From the NCBI GenBank assembly GCA_040235375.1, contig JBECKQ010000475.1, positions 1 through 20,733 on the forward strand: a stretch of 20,733 bases of DNA. Direction: 5' to 3'. Positions 7,221 to 15,350 of this stretch are shown piece after piece. The notes under the pieces are model-generated. The model did no database searches. It saw nothing but the letters and a program-made list of their open reading frames with translations, and was not told where the DNA came from. This DNA is from JBECKQ01 sp040235375. Its GTDB lineage: Bacteria; Planctomycetota; Phycisphaerae; UBA1845. The position numbers and the translations under genes are program-made. How positions within the stretch are numbered: the first letter of the stretch is position 1; each line of letters begins with the position of its first letter.

Positions 7221-7799
7221 ATGAAAAGCCTGCTGACCTTTGCTTCCCTCGCGATGCTCGTCTTTGCCGGCTGCAACGCCGCTGGCCCGAACCGCACGAG
7301 CTACAGCTATCTTCGCCTGCCTGACACGTCGAGAGCCCAGGCGTTCGCGGCCGCCGAACAGGCCATGAGCGAACGGTTCCGCATCGCCCGCGAGGACTCG
7401 GTGGCCGGGATCATCACCGCTGTTTCCGACCCGCTTCCCACGGAGCAGAGCCACCGGCTGCGCGACGTCGTGGGGCTCGCTCCCACCCAGCGCCGTGCGG
7501 CCACGGCGCAAGTCATGAGCGCCGCCAGCGGCGCCGAGGTCTGGTGCCGCGTCGTCATCGAGCGGTACGAAACGGAAGACCGCTACCTCTTCGACCAGGA
7601 CCGGCGCGGCACCGACGTGCCCAACGAGACGGCTGCCGATCGGGGCGGCGCCACGACCCCAGAGCAAAACGCCCTCTGGCAGGTCGAACGCCGCGACCGC
7701 GTCACCGAGAGGTCCATCCTGCGATCCGTCGAGGAGCTCGTCAAACGCCCCTCGGCCGAACCACCGCCGACAAACGCCGAGTCCGAGGCGCGACAGTAA
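7221..7799 (+). CDS. Putative lipoprotein of unknown function
   Basis: The 192-residue preprotein has a typical lipoprotein signal: MKSLLTFASLAMLVFAGC with lipobox FAGC and Cys18 as the lipidation site. The mature part is hydrophilic, probably alpha/beta (a helix around AQAFAAAEQAMSERF, then strands around VAGIITAVSD and AEVWCRVVIERYE), with a Gln/Arg/Glu-rich end. I do not recognise the family. ATG 7221 is chosen because GGAGG lies 8 bases upstream; a GTG at 7212 in the same frame overlaps that site and would spoil the signal peptide. It is divergent from the membrane protein at 7200, with 20 bp between start codons. Its own -10 would then lie at the opposite gene's start; TTGCGG, 18 bp, TACCAT (ending at 7200) is a weak candidate. 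Confidence 0.8.
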   Translation: MKSLLTFASLAMLVFAGCNAAGPNRTSYSYLRLPDTSRAQAFAAAEQAMSERFRIAREDSVAGIITAVSDPLPTEQSHRLRDVVGLAPTQRRAATAQVMSAASGAEVWCRVVIERYETEDRYLFDQDRRGTDVPNETAADRGGATTPEQNALWQVERRDRVTERSILRSVEELVKRPSAEPPPTNAESEARQ

Positions 7800-7834
7800 A
7801 AGAGCGGATAAAACATCAATCACGCATAGGCCTC

Positions 7835-7855
7835 GCCGCCGGGATCTTCGGCGGC
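7835..7855 (+). terminator. Terminator-like hairpin after the lipoprotein gene
   Basis: A perfect 7-bp stem (GCCGCCG at 7835-7841 with CGGCGGC at 7849-7855) closes a 7-base loop, 35 bp after the stop codon. There is no T-run, so termination efficiency is doubtful. Confidence 0.35.
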
Positions 7856-7896
7856 ACCAGATCCCCAACGCCAGTCGAGGGCGCAGGCATGGCCAC

Positions 7897-7925
7897 TCAA
7901 CATTCGCCGCACGGCGCGATATGAT
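7897..7925 (+). promoter_or_regulatory. Candidate sigma-70 promoter for fpg, predicting a leaderless mRNA
   Basis: TCAACA (7897-7902), an exact 17-bp spacer, and TATGAT (7920-7925; 5 of 6 consensus bases). A start site 7 bases past the -10 falls on the A of the fpg ATG at 7932. No ribosome-binding site precedes that ATG, which agrees with a leaderless transcript. Confidence 0.4.
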
Positions 7926-7931
7926 CCCGCC

Positions 7932-8756
7932 ATGCCTGAGCTTCCCGAAGCGGAGAACATGGCTCGGCGACTCGCGTCGCTGCTGGACGGGGCATCTTTC
8001 GCGCGTGTCACGCACCTGCGCCGCGACATACTGCGCGACGGAAGATCCATACCGCGCTGGCTGGCGGGCGCCGTGGTGCAAGGCGTCGAGCGGAGCGGCA
8101 AGCGCGTCGTGATCCGCCTGACCGGCGGCCGGAGCATGATGATCTCTCTCGGTATGACCGGCCGCCTCGACGTGCGGCCGGCCACTGATGCACTTCCACC
8201 GCACACGCACCTGCGCATCACACTCTCCGACAGTCGCGGCGAATTGCGCTTCACCGACTATCGACGCTTCGGCCGTATCCGCTTCTTCAACGGCTCGAAC
8301 GGTGGTACGTCTCCCACGGCTTTCACCGACGTTGGCATCGAGCCGCTGAAGATGACGCTGCGGCAGTTTCGCGATATCCTTCGCCGGCGACGCCAGATCA
8401 AAGCCCTGCTGATGGATCAGCGCGCCATCGCCGGACTGGGCAATATCTACTGCGATGAGTCTCTGCACCGCGCCGGCATTCACCCGCGGTGCATCGCGGC
8501 CGACATCGAGCCGGCACGAGTCGCCAGGCTCTGCCGGTCGATCAAATCCATCCTCCGCGCTGCCATCCGCGCCGGCGGCACGACGATCATCAACTACCAG
8601 CATCCCGACGGACCGGGGACGTTCCAACGTCGACTCGTGGTGTACGGCCGCGCGACCGAACCTTGCACGCGATGCCGGACGCCGATCGAACGCATCGTCA
8701 CCGCCGGCAGATCCACCCACTTCTGCCCTTCATGCCAACCTGCACCGTTCGACTGA
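7932..8756 (+). CDS. mutM: Formamidopyrimidine-DNA glycosylase (Fpg/MutM)
   Basis: 274 residues, the normal length. This base-excision-repair enzyme removes 8-oxoguanine and formamidopyrimidines and cuts the strand at the abasic site. The catalytic start MPELPE (Pro2 as nucleophile, Glu3) is intact, as is the Lys57 region (SGKRVVIRL). Also present are SLGMTGRL with the void-filling Met75, and DYRRFGRI with Arg112 and Phe113. The helix-two-turn-helix motif is IAGLGNIYCDE, where Cys replaces the usual Ala. The C-terminal zinc finger has Cys245, Cys248, Cys265 and Cys268, with Arg260 in AGRSTHFC at the catalytic Arg position. All key residues are present, so the enzyme should be active. The gene has no ribosome-binding site. 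It converges on the PQQ gene with a 30-bp gap and no obvious terminator. Confidence 0.96.
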   Translation: MPELPEAENMARRLASLLDGASFARVTHLRRDILRDGRSIPRWLAGAVVQGVERSGKRVVIRLTGGRSMMISLGMTGRLDVRPATDALPPHTHLRITLSDSRGELRFTDYRRFGRIRFFNGSNGGTSPTAFTDVGIEPLKMTLRQFRDILRRRRQIKALLMDQRAIAGLGNIYCDESLHRAGIHPRCIAADIEPARVARLCRSIKSILRAAIRAGGTTIINYQHPDGPGTFQRRLVVYGRATEPCTRCRTPIERIVTAGRSTHFCPSCQPAPFD

Positions 8757-8786
8757 TCGTCTGTTTCTTTGAGGCATTCGGAGGGA

Positions 8787-11700
8787 CTATTGCCCGGCAG
8801 GCCAGCTGACAATTGTCCGACCTTCCTGGAGAACGAACGCGCCGTCGCAGAGAACGGCCTGTTCGAGGTGATCGAAGAAGCCAAGATCTCTGGTTTCGGC
8901 GTCGCCGTCGCCCGATGGACCACGGCCGTACACGTAGAGCCTCCGCGGCATCTGGAGGTCACGGTTCTGCCCGCGAAGACCGACCGTGCGATGACGAGCG
9001 ACGAACCACTCATCGAAATACGGCGTCTCGTGCAGTTCCTTCTGCTGCACGAATTCGCCGGTTGTCGCGTTCAACACCGTGCAGCCGTCCGGACGGACGG
9101 CGAGTAATTCGTCGTCGGCCAGCTCGAGCCGCATCGCGCCGACCGATCGGTCGGCGGTCGGTTCGGAGATCCATATCGGACGCCCGTCGAAAAGCCGTAG
9201 CTTCGCCACGCGCCGGCCGTCCGGCGACACGTAAATGCCGTCAAGACCCACGATCACGCTGTAGGTCTGCACCGGCTGAGACTCGACGTGCGTCCACACC
9301 ATTCGCCGCTCCGGTGGCGAGTACGCGTACAACCCTCGCGAGGTCACGGCCATCACGATGTCGTCGGTACGCACGAAGACCCGCTCGATCGGTACGTCGA
9401 GTTGGAACGCGCCGAGTGATTCGCCGGACTGCCGGTCGAGGACAACGCACCGGCCCCCCTCGTCCGCCGGCGCAGGAAACGCTACGTAGCCGTCGCCGAT
9501 CGCCGGCGGGCCGCTGGGAGCGGTCGCCAGCTTCCGCGACCACGCTTGCTCGCCAGTCGCGATGTCGATGGAGACGACCTCGCCGCTGTCGCGGAAGCCG
9601 ACGACGTTTCTGCAATCCACCACGTGATACCGCCAGTGGGCAAAGTCCTCGTGATCCGCGTTGGGAGAGTCCGCTGCCTCGGGATACGTGCCGACGGTCC
9701 ACATGCGATCGCCGGACCGCACGTCGAGGGCGCAGATTTCGTACAGCGTCGCCACGACAACGCGCTGCGTATCAACCGACAGGATTTCCGGCTTCGTGCG
9801 GCACCTCGCGGGCTGCTTCCACGCGGGCTCATTGGTTGCGGCGTGAAACGCCGTCAATCCGTCGGCGCCATAGATGAAATAGAGAGACCGATTCGAGGTC
9901 GGCGCGGTCGTGGCCGGCAATCCAAGCAGCAGGTCGCCTTGCGCGAGCGGACGCTCGTAACGCTTCGACAGCGGTAGTGAGAAGGCAGGCAGTTCCGTGC
10001 ACAAACTCGCCGGCGATGACGCCGCGCTCTTCACCAGCCGGGCCTGCGATTCATTCAGCCGGGCATCGGCGAGGGCCACCCACTGAGCCGCAGTATCTGA
10101 CCTGCCCGCCGCCGAGTAGCACTCGACGATTCGTGCGAGCAGATCGCCGGGCGACAGACCCGTTCCCGAACTCTTCTGTTCGACGTATGCGCGCTGGTAC
10201 GTGCGAGCCGCCTCGATGAACCGGCGCCGCCTGCGCAGCAGATCGCCGATCGCCACGCGCCCCTGGCCCGCAGCAGTGGAGTTTGGAAACATGGCACACA
10301 AGTCTCGCAGAATTGGGACATCACCCCTCGCCTGCGCCTCCTTCACCCGGGCCGTGGCTGCTTCGTCCTGCCGGCGATAGACGTCGCGGCCGCGCGCGGC
10401 GATCAGTTCGGCGATGCGCGCGGCCGCCACATCACCAACCGTCGCGTTCGGCTGAACGTCACCTGCCTCCGCCGGCAGCGTGCGTACCGCGGCATCGGAG
10501 AGAAGCCCCTGGTACAGATCCACGGCGTCGGATGCGCGACCGGCGCTCTCGTAGAGCGCGGCAAGCGGCAAACGATATGCCGGCTGGTCCGCCGGCCTCG
10601 ACGCCCAGCGGCCGGCCAGCTCGTAAAGCTCGATCTGCTGCCCATGTTCGTTCAATCCTCCGGCGAACCGGAGGGCATCGGAAAACACGCGCGAGCGCAG
10701 CGCAGGATCGCCCGCCGCGCCGATACTCGTCGACCGCTCAACGGCTTCCTTCAGCGCCTCGACGGCCGTATCCGGTTCGCCGCTGCGGTAGGCTACTTCC
10801 GCAAGATCGAACGCTGGGCGGGGATCCCAGGAGTTTGCCTTCAGTTGTTCCCGCAGCCGCCGCCACAATTCGTCGCGATCTTCATACGCGGTGACGTGAT
10901 CCGCACCGACGGCGACGAGTCGAGTCCCGGCGGGACAGAGGTTGCCGCCCGCCTTTGGTCCCGGCCACGGCTCGTCGCGGCGCGAGCCCGTTGAACGATC
11001 GAACGTGCAAAGGCAAGCGACCGTCGGAATCAGCACCGCATCCTTCGTCAGTAGCCCTCGACCGTACAGTTCGTCACCCGTTGGCAGATCGCTGAACCAC
11101 GCGACCTTCATGTCGCGCAGGTCGAAGGCGAACACTCGTTCGCCGACGCCATATACGCGATCATCGACCACGCCGATGATCGATTCCGCGTTGCCGAGTT
11201 CCTCGCAGTCAATCTCTCGCTCGGTGCCGCCGGTATGCCTGTTGAGAACGATCAGCCGATCGACGTCGGTCGGCAGGCAGACCAGCCGGTCGCCGGCGAC
11301 AATCGTCGCGTTGTAGCGCCAGGCGCTCCCGCCCTCCTGCATGCTGATCCGGGTATGGTCCGCGTCCTGCGCGTACGTTCGCAGCCAACACACGGCGCCG
11401 GTGTGTGACTCGATTGCGGCGATGGTGCCCAGGTTTGTGCAGAGGTAAGCGATCCCGCCGCGGCTCGCGGGAATGCACATCGTCGCTTGCCGGAATCCGA
11501 ACCCACCGGTGGAAGCGCTGCCCAGGTGCGTGCGCGAAAGCAGCCTCCCCGTTGACGCATCCAACCGATCAAGGAAGCAACCCTCGAAACCGAACGCCCG
11601 ATGACGCCGCTCCACCGCCAGAACCGTGCCGCCCACCACAAGAGGCGCCCCGTCAAACTCGACGCGCGCGAATCGAACACCGGCCTCGTCGCCTTCTCGT

Positions 11701-12938
11701 CGCCATATCTCGCGACCGGTCACAGCGTCGAGGCAGACGATCGCCGAGATGCTCTGTTCGGCCGCCATGCTGTCATTGGGCATCAGACCGCCGCCGAAGC
11801 ACGCGTACAGCCGGCCGGATTCATACGTCGGCCCGTACCACGGGGCCACGCTCATGTCGCTTGCGTGAGTCGCCAGGCGAGCAACTGTCGGACATTCATA
11901 GCGCCACAGCAGCGCCCCAGTCTCGGCATCGATCGCCCAGGCCTGCACGCTGTCCTGCACGAACACCCGCCCCTCGCCGTACGCCGGAAATAGGCCCAGA
12001 ACCTGGCCCGGCCCCTTGTCGCGGCCGAACAGGTCGGCCTTATGCACGATCGGCGTCGGCGACTCAGGGCCGAACTCGTTGAACCGCCACAGCGCCGCTA
12101 ACTCGCCGAGACTGACGTCCGCAACGCCATCGCGCTGACGGCCTCCGGCGAACGTAGGCCAGTCATCGACGCCGCCGGCTTCCACCGGGGCGAACGTCGA
12201 ACGCAACTGCTCGACGATCTCGCGCGCCGGCCGGCGTTCGCCGAGCCACTGCAGCTCCACTTCGCTCGCGCGGCCGGCGGCAAGGTAGGCGTCCGCCTTC
12301 GCGCGATCGCCTGCGAGCGTACAGACCAACGCCAGCTTCGCGCGCAGCTCATCCGCGAGCCGCTCCTTGTCCGGATGCTCGTCGAGCAGCAGTTGATACA
12401 CGCGCCGCGCCAACTCGAACTCGCCGTCCTCGATGGCCAGTTGGCCGACCGAATCGCCCAGTTCGTAGCCGTGCGAGCTGGCGAAGAACCTGTTGAATCC
12501 TTCGAGCAGAGTGCCGATCGAATGGTCCTGCACACCCTTGGCAAGCACGTCGGCGCCAAGCGGATCGACGACGCGGCGGTATGAGACGACACCGTTGGCC
12601 GGCCACGCACTGACCATCTTGCGGACGGTTTCCGTGACCGTCTCGAAGTACCCCGGCGAAACCTCAACCAGCTTGTCGCCGTCGGCGGCGCACGCCTCAT
12701 CAAGCAGACCCGCCGCGTCGAGCCACCGGCCGGCCTCCACCAGACGCTGCGCCTTGGCTAGTTTCTGCGCGGCTTCGAAGCTGGTATCCAGATGAACGTT
12801 GGCGGGGTTGCGGGCGGTCGCGACCCCCGGCTCTTCGGCACGGACCGCATCTCCATCCTGCTGGGCCAAAGCAGGAGCCGCCATCCATACCGCAACCACC
12901 GCGCCGACAAGCAGATGACTGGATTGCCTCGTTCGCAT
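8787..12938 (-). CDS. Large secreted PQQ-like beta-propeller / TPR protein
   Basis: 1383 residues from ATG 12938 (a GTG directly before it is also in frame). A Sec signal peptide ends at about residue 25 (APALAQ). A helical TPR-like region (about 50-250) comes first. The first PQQ-type propeller (about 260-685) opens with DDWPTFAGGRQRDGVA, the usual entry strand, and has blades such as VQAWAIDAETGALLWRY and LGTIAAIESHTGAVCW. A second helical TPR-like region spans about 690-980 (RPAFDLAEVAYRSGEPDTAV and similar). A second propeller (about 1005-1383) has blades such as LTAFHAATNEPAW, ICALDVRSGDRMW and GEVVSIDIATGEQAW. PQQ-dehydrogenase active-site features are not evident, so this is probably a scaffold (BamB-like fold) rather than an enzyme. 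It is last in a run after the desulfurase and MTAP genes, 67 bp from MTAP. Confidence 0.88.
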   Translation of the reverse strand: MRTRQSSHLLVGAVVAVWMAAPALAQQDGDAVRAEEPGVATARNPANVHLDTSFEAAQKLAKAQRLVEAGRWLDAAGLLDEACAADGDKLVEVSPGYFETVTETVRKMVSAWPANGVVSYRRVVDPLGADVLAKGVQDHSIGTLLEGFNRFFASSHGYELGDSVGQLAIEDGEFELARRVYQLLLDEHPDKERLADELRAKLALVCTLAGDRAKADAYLAAGRASEVELQWLGERRPAREIVEQLRSTFAPVEAGGVDDWPTFAGGRQRDGVADVSLGELAALWRFNEFGPESPTPIVHKADLFGRDKGPGQVLGLFPAYGEGRVFVQDSVQAWAIDAETGALLWRYECPTVARLATHASDMSVAPWYGPTYESGRLYACFGGGLMPNDSMAAEQSISAIVCLDAVTGREIWRREGDEAGVRFARVEFDGAPLVVGGTVLAVERRHRAFGFEGCFLDRLDASTGRLLSRTHLGSASTGGFGFRQATMCIPASRGGIAYLCTNLGTIAAIESHTGAVCWLRTYAQDADHTRISMQEGGSAWRYNATIVAGDRLVCLPTDVDRLIVLNRHTGGTEREIDCEELGNAESIIGVVDDRVYGVGERVFAFDLRDMKVAWFSDLPTGDELYGRGLLTKDAVLIPTVACLCTFDRSTGSRRDEPWPGPKAGGNLCPAGTRLVAVGADHVTAYEDRDELWRRLREQLKANSWDPRPAFDLAEVAYRSGEPDTAVEALKEAVERSTSIGAAGDPALRSRVFSDALRFAGGLNEHGQQIELYELAGRWASRPADQPAYRLPLAALYESAGRASDAVDLYQGLLSDAAVRTLPAEAGDVQPNATVGDVAAARIAELIAARGRDVYRRQDEAATARVKEAQARGDVPILRDLCAMFPNSTAAGQGRVAIGDLLRRRRRFIEAARTYQRAYVEQKSSGTGLSPGDLLARIVECYSAAGRSDTAAQWVALADARLNESQARLVKSAASSPASLCTELPAFSLPLSKRYERPLAQGDLLLGLPATTAPTSNRSLYFIYGADGLTAFHAATNEPAWKQPARCRTKPEILSVDTQRVVVATLYEICALDVRSGDRMWTVGTYPEAADSPNADHEDFAHWRYHVVDCRNVVGFRDSGEVVSIDIATGEQAWSRKLATAPSGPPAIGDGYVAFPAPADEGGRCVVLDRQSGESLGAFQLDVPIERVFVRTDDIVMAVTSRGLYAYSPPERRMVWTHVESQPVQTYSVIVGLDGIYVSPDGRRVAKLRLFDGRPIWISEPTADRSVGAMRLELADDELLAVRPDGCTVLNATTGEFVQQKELHETPYFDEWFVARHRTVGLRGQNRDLQMPRRLYVYGRGPSGDGDAETRDLGFFDHLEQAVLCDGAFVLQEGRTIVSWPAGQ

Positions 12939-13005
12939 CACAGCAGGGTCCCGGCGCGGGCCGCGAATCTGCCGTCGAGCCGGCTGTCTTGCCGCGGCGA
13001 CGGCG

Positions 13006-13902
13006 TCAGCGGAGAGGGGCGGAGAAGTACCGGCCGATCAATGGTTCGAGCCGGTGGACGACATCACCGTCCACCTTCTTCTTATCCGACCAGATGGCCA
13101 GTTCAAGCGCTCGCCCGCACGGGCAAGGCGGCAGCTCTTCGCCAGCCAGCCTGTGAATCGCCGCCTCGATCAGCTTGGCGGCCTCGACCGTCGCTCGGTT
13201 CAGGTTCTTCATGATCTGCTGCAAGAGGGCGTTCTTGTCGCCTTCCGGCTCCGGTTCACGCCAGCAGTCGTAATCGGTGACCAGCGCAATAAGTGCGTAA
13301 CACATCTCCGCCTCGCGGGCCAGCTTCGCCTCGGGCATGCAGGTCATACCGATCAGGTCGCCGCCCCACTGCCGGTGCATGTGCGACTCCGCGCGGGAGG
13401 AGAATTGCGGCCCTTCCATCACCACGTACGTGCCCTTGCCGTGGACCGCGGTCTCCACCTCTTCCCCGCTGGAGATGAGCAGTTGTCGCAGAGCGCCGCA
13501 GAAGGGCTCGGCCATCTCGACGTGGGCGACAACGCCCTCGTCGAAGAATGTGCTCACCCGGCGAGAAGTCTTGTCGATCACCTGGTCGCAGATCACCAGC
13601 TCTCCCGGCTCGAAATCCCCCCGCAGACTGCCGACGGCGCCGCTCGCGATCACGCGCGTCACACCGAGCTGCTTGAGCGCAAAGATATTCGCTCGATAGG
13701 GAACCGCGGTGGGATTGAGATGATGCCCTTCGCCGTGGCGGTTGAGGAAGATGACGTCGACGCCGTGCCAGTTAACGCGGAGCAGCGGGCCGCTTGGCCG
13801 GCCGAAGGGCGTCTCCATGGAGATCCGCACCGCGTCGTGCTGCTGGGCTAGATGCTCGCCAAGACCGGTGCCGCCGACCACGCCGATCAGGGGCTTTCCC
13901 AC
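13006..13902 (-). CDS. mtnP: S-methyl-5'-thioadenosine phosphorylase
   Basis: 298 residues. The enzyme splits 5'-methylthioadenosine with phosphate into adenine and methylthioribose-1-phosphate, clearing a by-product of polyamine and SAM metabolism. Family motifs are GVVGGTGLGEH (phosphate site, 7-17), FLNRHGEGHHLNPTAVPYRA (52-71), VMEGPQFSSRAES (161-173), and IGMTCMPEAKLAREAEMCYA (184-203). Asp210 and Asp212 in TDYDCW mark adenine-base (MTAP) rather than guanine/hypoxanthine specificity. The C-terminus has a CPCG motif and ends LIGRYF. The start is GTG, with a perfect AGGAGG 6 bases upstream. It lies 22 bp after the cysteine desulfurase gene and is probably cotranscribed with it. A purine nucleoside phosphorylase of the same fold is the only real alternative. 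Confidence 0.93.
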   Translation of the reverse strand: MGKPLIGVVGGTGLGEHLAQQHDAVRISMETPFGRPSGPLLRVNWHGVDVIFLNRHGEGHHLNPTAVPYRANIFALKQLGVTRVIASGAVGSLRGDFEPGELVICDQVIDKTSRRVSTFFDEGVVAHVEMAEPFCGALRQLLISSGEEVETAVHGKGTYVVMEGPQFSSRAESHMHRQWGGDLIGMTCMPEAKLAREAEMCYALIALVTDYDCWREPEPEGDKNALLQQIMKNLNRATVEAAKLIEAAIHRLAGEELPPCPCGRALELAIWSDKKKVDGDVVHRLEPLIGRYFSAPLR

Positions 13903-13924
13903 GCCGATCCTCCTTGTTCGGGTT

Positions 13925-15085
13925 TCAAGCCGTCATCAAGGCCGCCAGCCGCGAGACGATCCGCGACATGGTCGCCACCGTCCGCCTCAGCTCATCCTCG
14001 GTCGTGAATCGCGACAAGCTGAAGCGAATCGAGCCGTGGGCGAACTCGGGGTCCACGCTCATCGCCTGCAAGACGTGTGAGGGCTCCAGCGAACCGCTGC
14101 TGCACGCCGAACCGGCGGACGCGCAGATTCCCGCCTCGCTCAGCATCAGCAGGATAGCCTCCGCCTGCAATCCGCGAAACCCGATGTTCGTCGTATTGGC
14201 GACGCGCGGCGCGGCCGCACCGTTCACGCGGGCAATCGGAATCGCCGCACACAAATCCCGCTCGAACTGATCCCGCATCCGCCGGATGCGCTCCTGTTCA
14301 TCAGCCGCCCGGCCGAGCAGCGCCTCCGCCGCGACGCCCATGCCCACGATCGCGGGTACGTTCTCCGTCCCCGCCCGCAGGCCGGACTCCTGCTGCCCGC
14401 CAAACACCAGCGGGCGTAGCTTGGTACGCTTGCGAACGTACAGTGCTCCGACCCCCTTCGACCCGTGGAACTTGTGCGCCGACATGCTCAGCAAGTGCAG
14501 CGATTCCGCCGCAGACCCGGAGCCGACGTCGATCGGTATTCGCCCGACGCCCTGCACCGCGTCCACGTGTACGGGCACGTCATGATCCGACGCAACGCGA
14601 AACACCGACTCGGTATTAAAGACGACGCCGGTCTCATTGTTCACCAGCATGACGGACACCAGCGCGGTATCGTCCGTCACCTTCGACGCCAGCTCGTCGA
14701 TGTTCAGCCGGCCATCGCCATCCACGCCGATCTCGTCCACGCGATATCCCTCGCGAACAAGCTGCTGGCACAGCCGGCGAACGGCGCTGTGCTCGACGGC
14801 CGACGTGACGACCTGCCGCCGATCCGTCCGATACGAGACCAGTCCGCGGATCGCCAGATTGATGCTCTCCGTCCCCCCGCTCGTGAAGATGATTTCCTTG
14901 GCGTCCGCATTGATCAGACGCCCCACCTGAGCCCGCGCACATTCCACCAGGTGGCGGGCTCGCTGCCCGAACTGGTGGACGCTCGAAGGATTGGCGTACA
15001 GCTCCGCGGCCGCCCCCTGTGCGTCAAGAACCTCCTCCAGCGGCCGTGTGGTCGCGTTGTTGTCGAGATAGATAAGTTCCGACAT
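13925..15085 (-). CDS. nifS: Cysteine desulfurase, NifS/IscS class I
   Basis: 386 residues from ATG 15085. This PLP enzyme takes sulfur from L-cysteine as a persulfide and gives it to Fe-S cluster scaffolds or tRNA-thiolation enzymes. Motifs: IYLDNNATT at the N-terminus, FTSGGTESIN (PLP phosphate), EHSAV with His99 stacking on PLP, HVDAVQ (Asp175, Gln178), SAHKFHGSKG with the Schiff-base Lys205, RAGTEN, and SAGSACSSGSLEPSHVL with catalytic Cys328 on the long mobile loop of class I enzymes. The frame opens 12 codons upstream at ATG 15121, but family proteins begin next to IYLDNNATT and no ribosome-binding site supports the longer form. TACAAT (minus strand, 15097-15092) lies 6 bases before ATG 15085. 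No iscU/nifU is in the window, so the sulfur acceptor is unknown. Confidence 0.95.
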   Translation of the reverse strand: MSELIYLDNNATTRPLEEVLDAQGAAAELYANPSSVHQFGQRARHLVECARAQVGRLINADAKEIIFTSGGTESINLAIRGLVSYRTDRRQVVTSAVEHSAVRRLCQQLVREGYRVDEIGVDGDGRLNIDELASKVTDDTALVSVMLVNNETGVVFNTESVFRVASDHDVPVHVDAVQGVGRIPIDVGSGSAAESLHLLSMSAHKFHGSKGVGALYVRKRTKLRPLVFGGQQESGLRAGTENVPAIVGMGVAAEALLGRAADEQERIRRMRDQFERDLCAAIPIARVNGAAAPRVANTTNIGFRGLQAEAILLMLSEAGICASAGSACSSGSLEPSHVLQAMSVDPEFAHGSIRFSLSRFTTEDELRRTVATMSRIVSRLAALMTA

Positions 15086-15091
15086 CTTCGC

Positions 15092-15097
15092 ATTGTA
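15092..15097 (-). promoter_or_regulatory. Candidate -10 element of the cysteine desulfurase operon
   Basis: TACAAT on the minus strand matches 5 of 6 consensus bases and ends 6 bases before ATG 15085, so initiation at the usual distance would fall on the start codon. No convincing -35 is seen at 16-18 bp (TGGCGG at best), so this is tentative. Confidence 0.3.
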
Positions 15098-15147
15098 GAA
15101 ACAGGCCGTCTCCGCCGCCATTGACCGAGGCCCCAGCGGGGCGTCGC

Positions 15148-15176
15148 TTTCCAGCCCTCCACCGGGCCGCTAGAAT
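15148..15176 (+). promoter_or_regulatory. Candidate sigma-70 promoter for the OstA-repeat gene
   Basis: TTTCCA (15148-15153), an exact 17-bp spacer, and TAGAAT (15171-15176; 5 of 6 consensus bases). Initiation near 15183 would give a leader of about 168 bases. The leader contains a 31-codon open frame (15203-15298) without a ribosome-binding site. A perfect TTGACA at 15227-15232 has no -10 partner at proper spacing. Confidence 0.35.
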
Positions 15177-15350
15177 CAGCCTGCGGTGGCGCGGGTGCTG
15201 CAATGTCGCTGACGGCGGGCAGATTCTTGACAGGGGCGCATCCGGCCGATCTTCCGCCGGGGCAATTGTCGGGCCGGGCAAGGGACAGCCGCCGCTGAAA
15301 CAGCGCCCGCGAGGTCGTGCGTTACATTTCACAGAGAGCAAACTCGGCTC

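Noticed and set aside
7194..8720. 508-codon open frame on the minus strand opposite the lipoprotein and fpg genes
   Set aside because: fpg on the plus strand has every catalytic and zinc residue and the lipoprotein has a good signal peptide and ribosome-binding site. The antisense product has no recognisable domain.
15227..15232. Perfect TTGACA hexamer upstream of the OstA-repeat gene
   Set aside because: No -10-like sequence lies 15-19 bp downstream on the plus strand.
15203..15298. 31-codon frame whose product (FLTGAHPADLPPG) loosely recalls the N-terminus of the EngB GTPase
   Set aside because: No GTP-binding motif follows in any frame and the similarity is short; it is probably chance. 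It is kept only as a possible leader frame.
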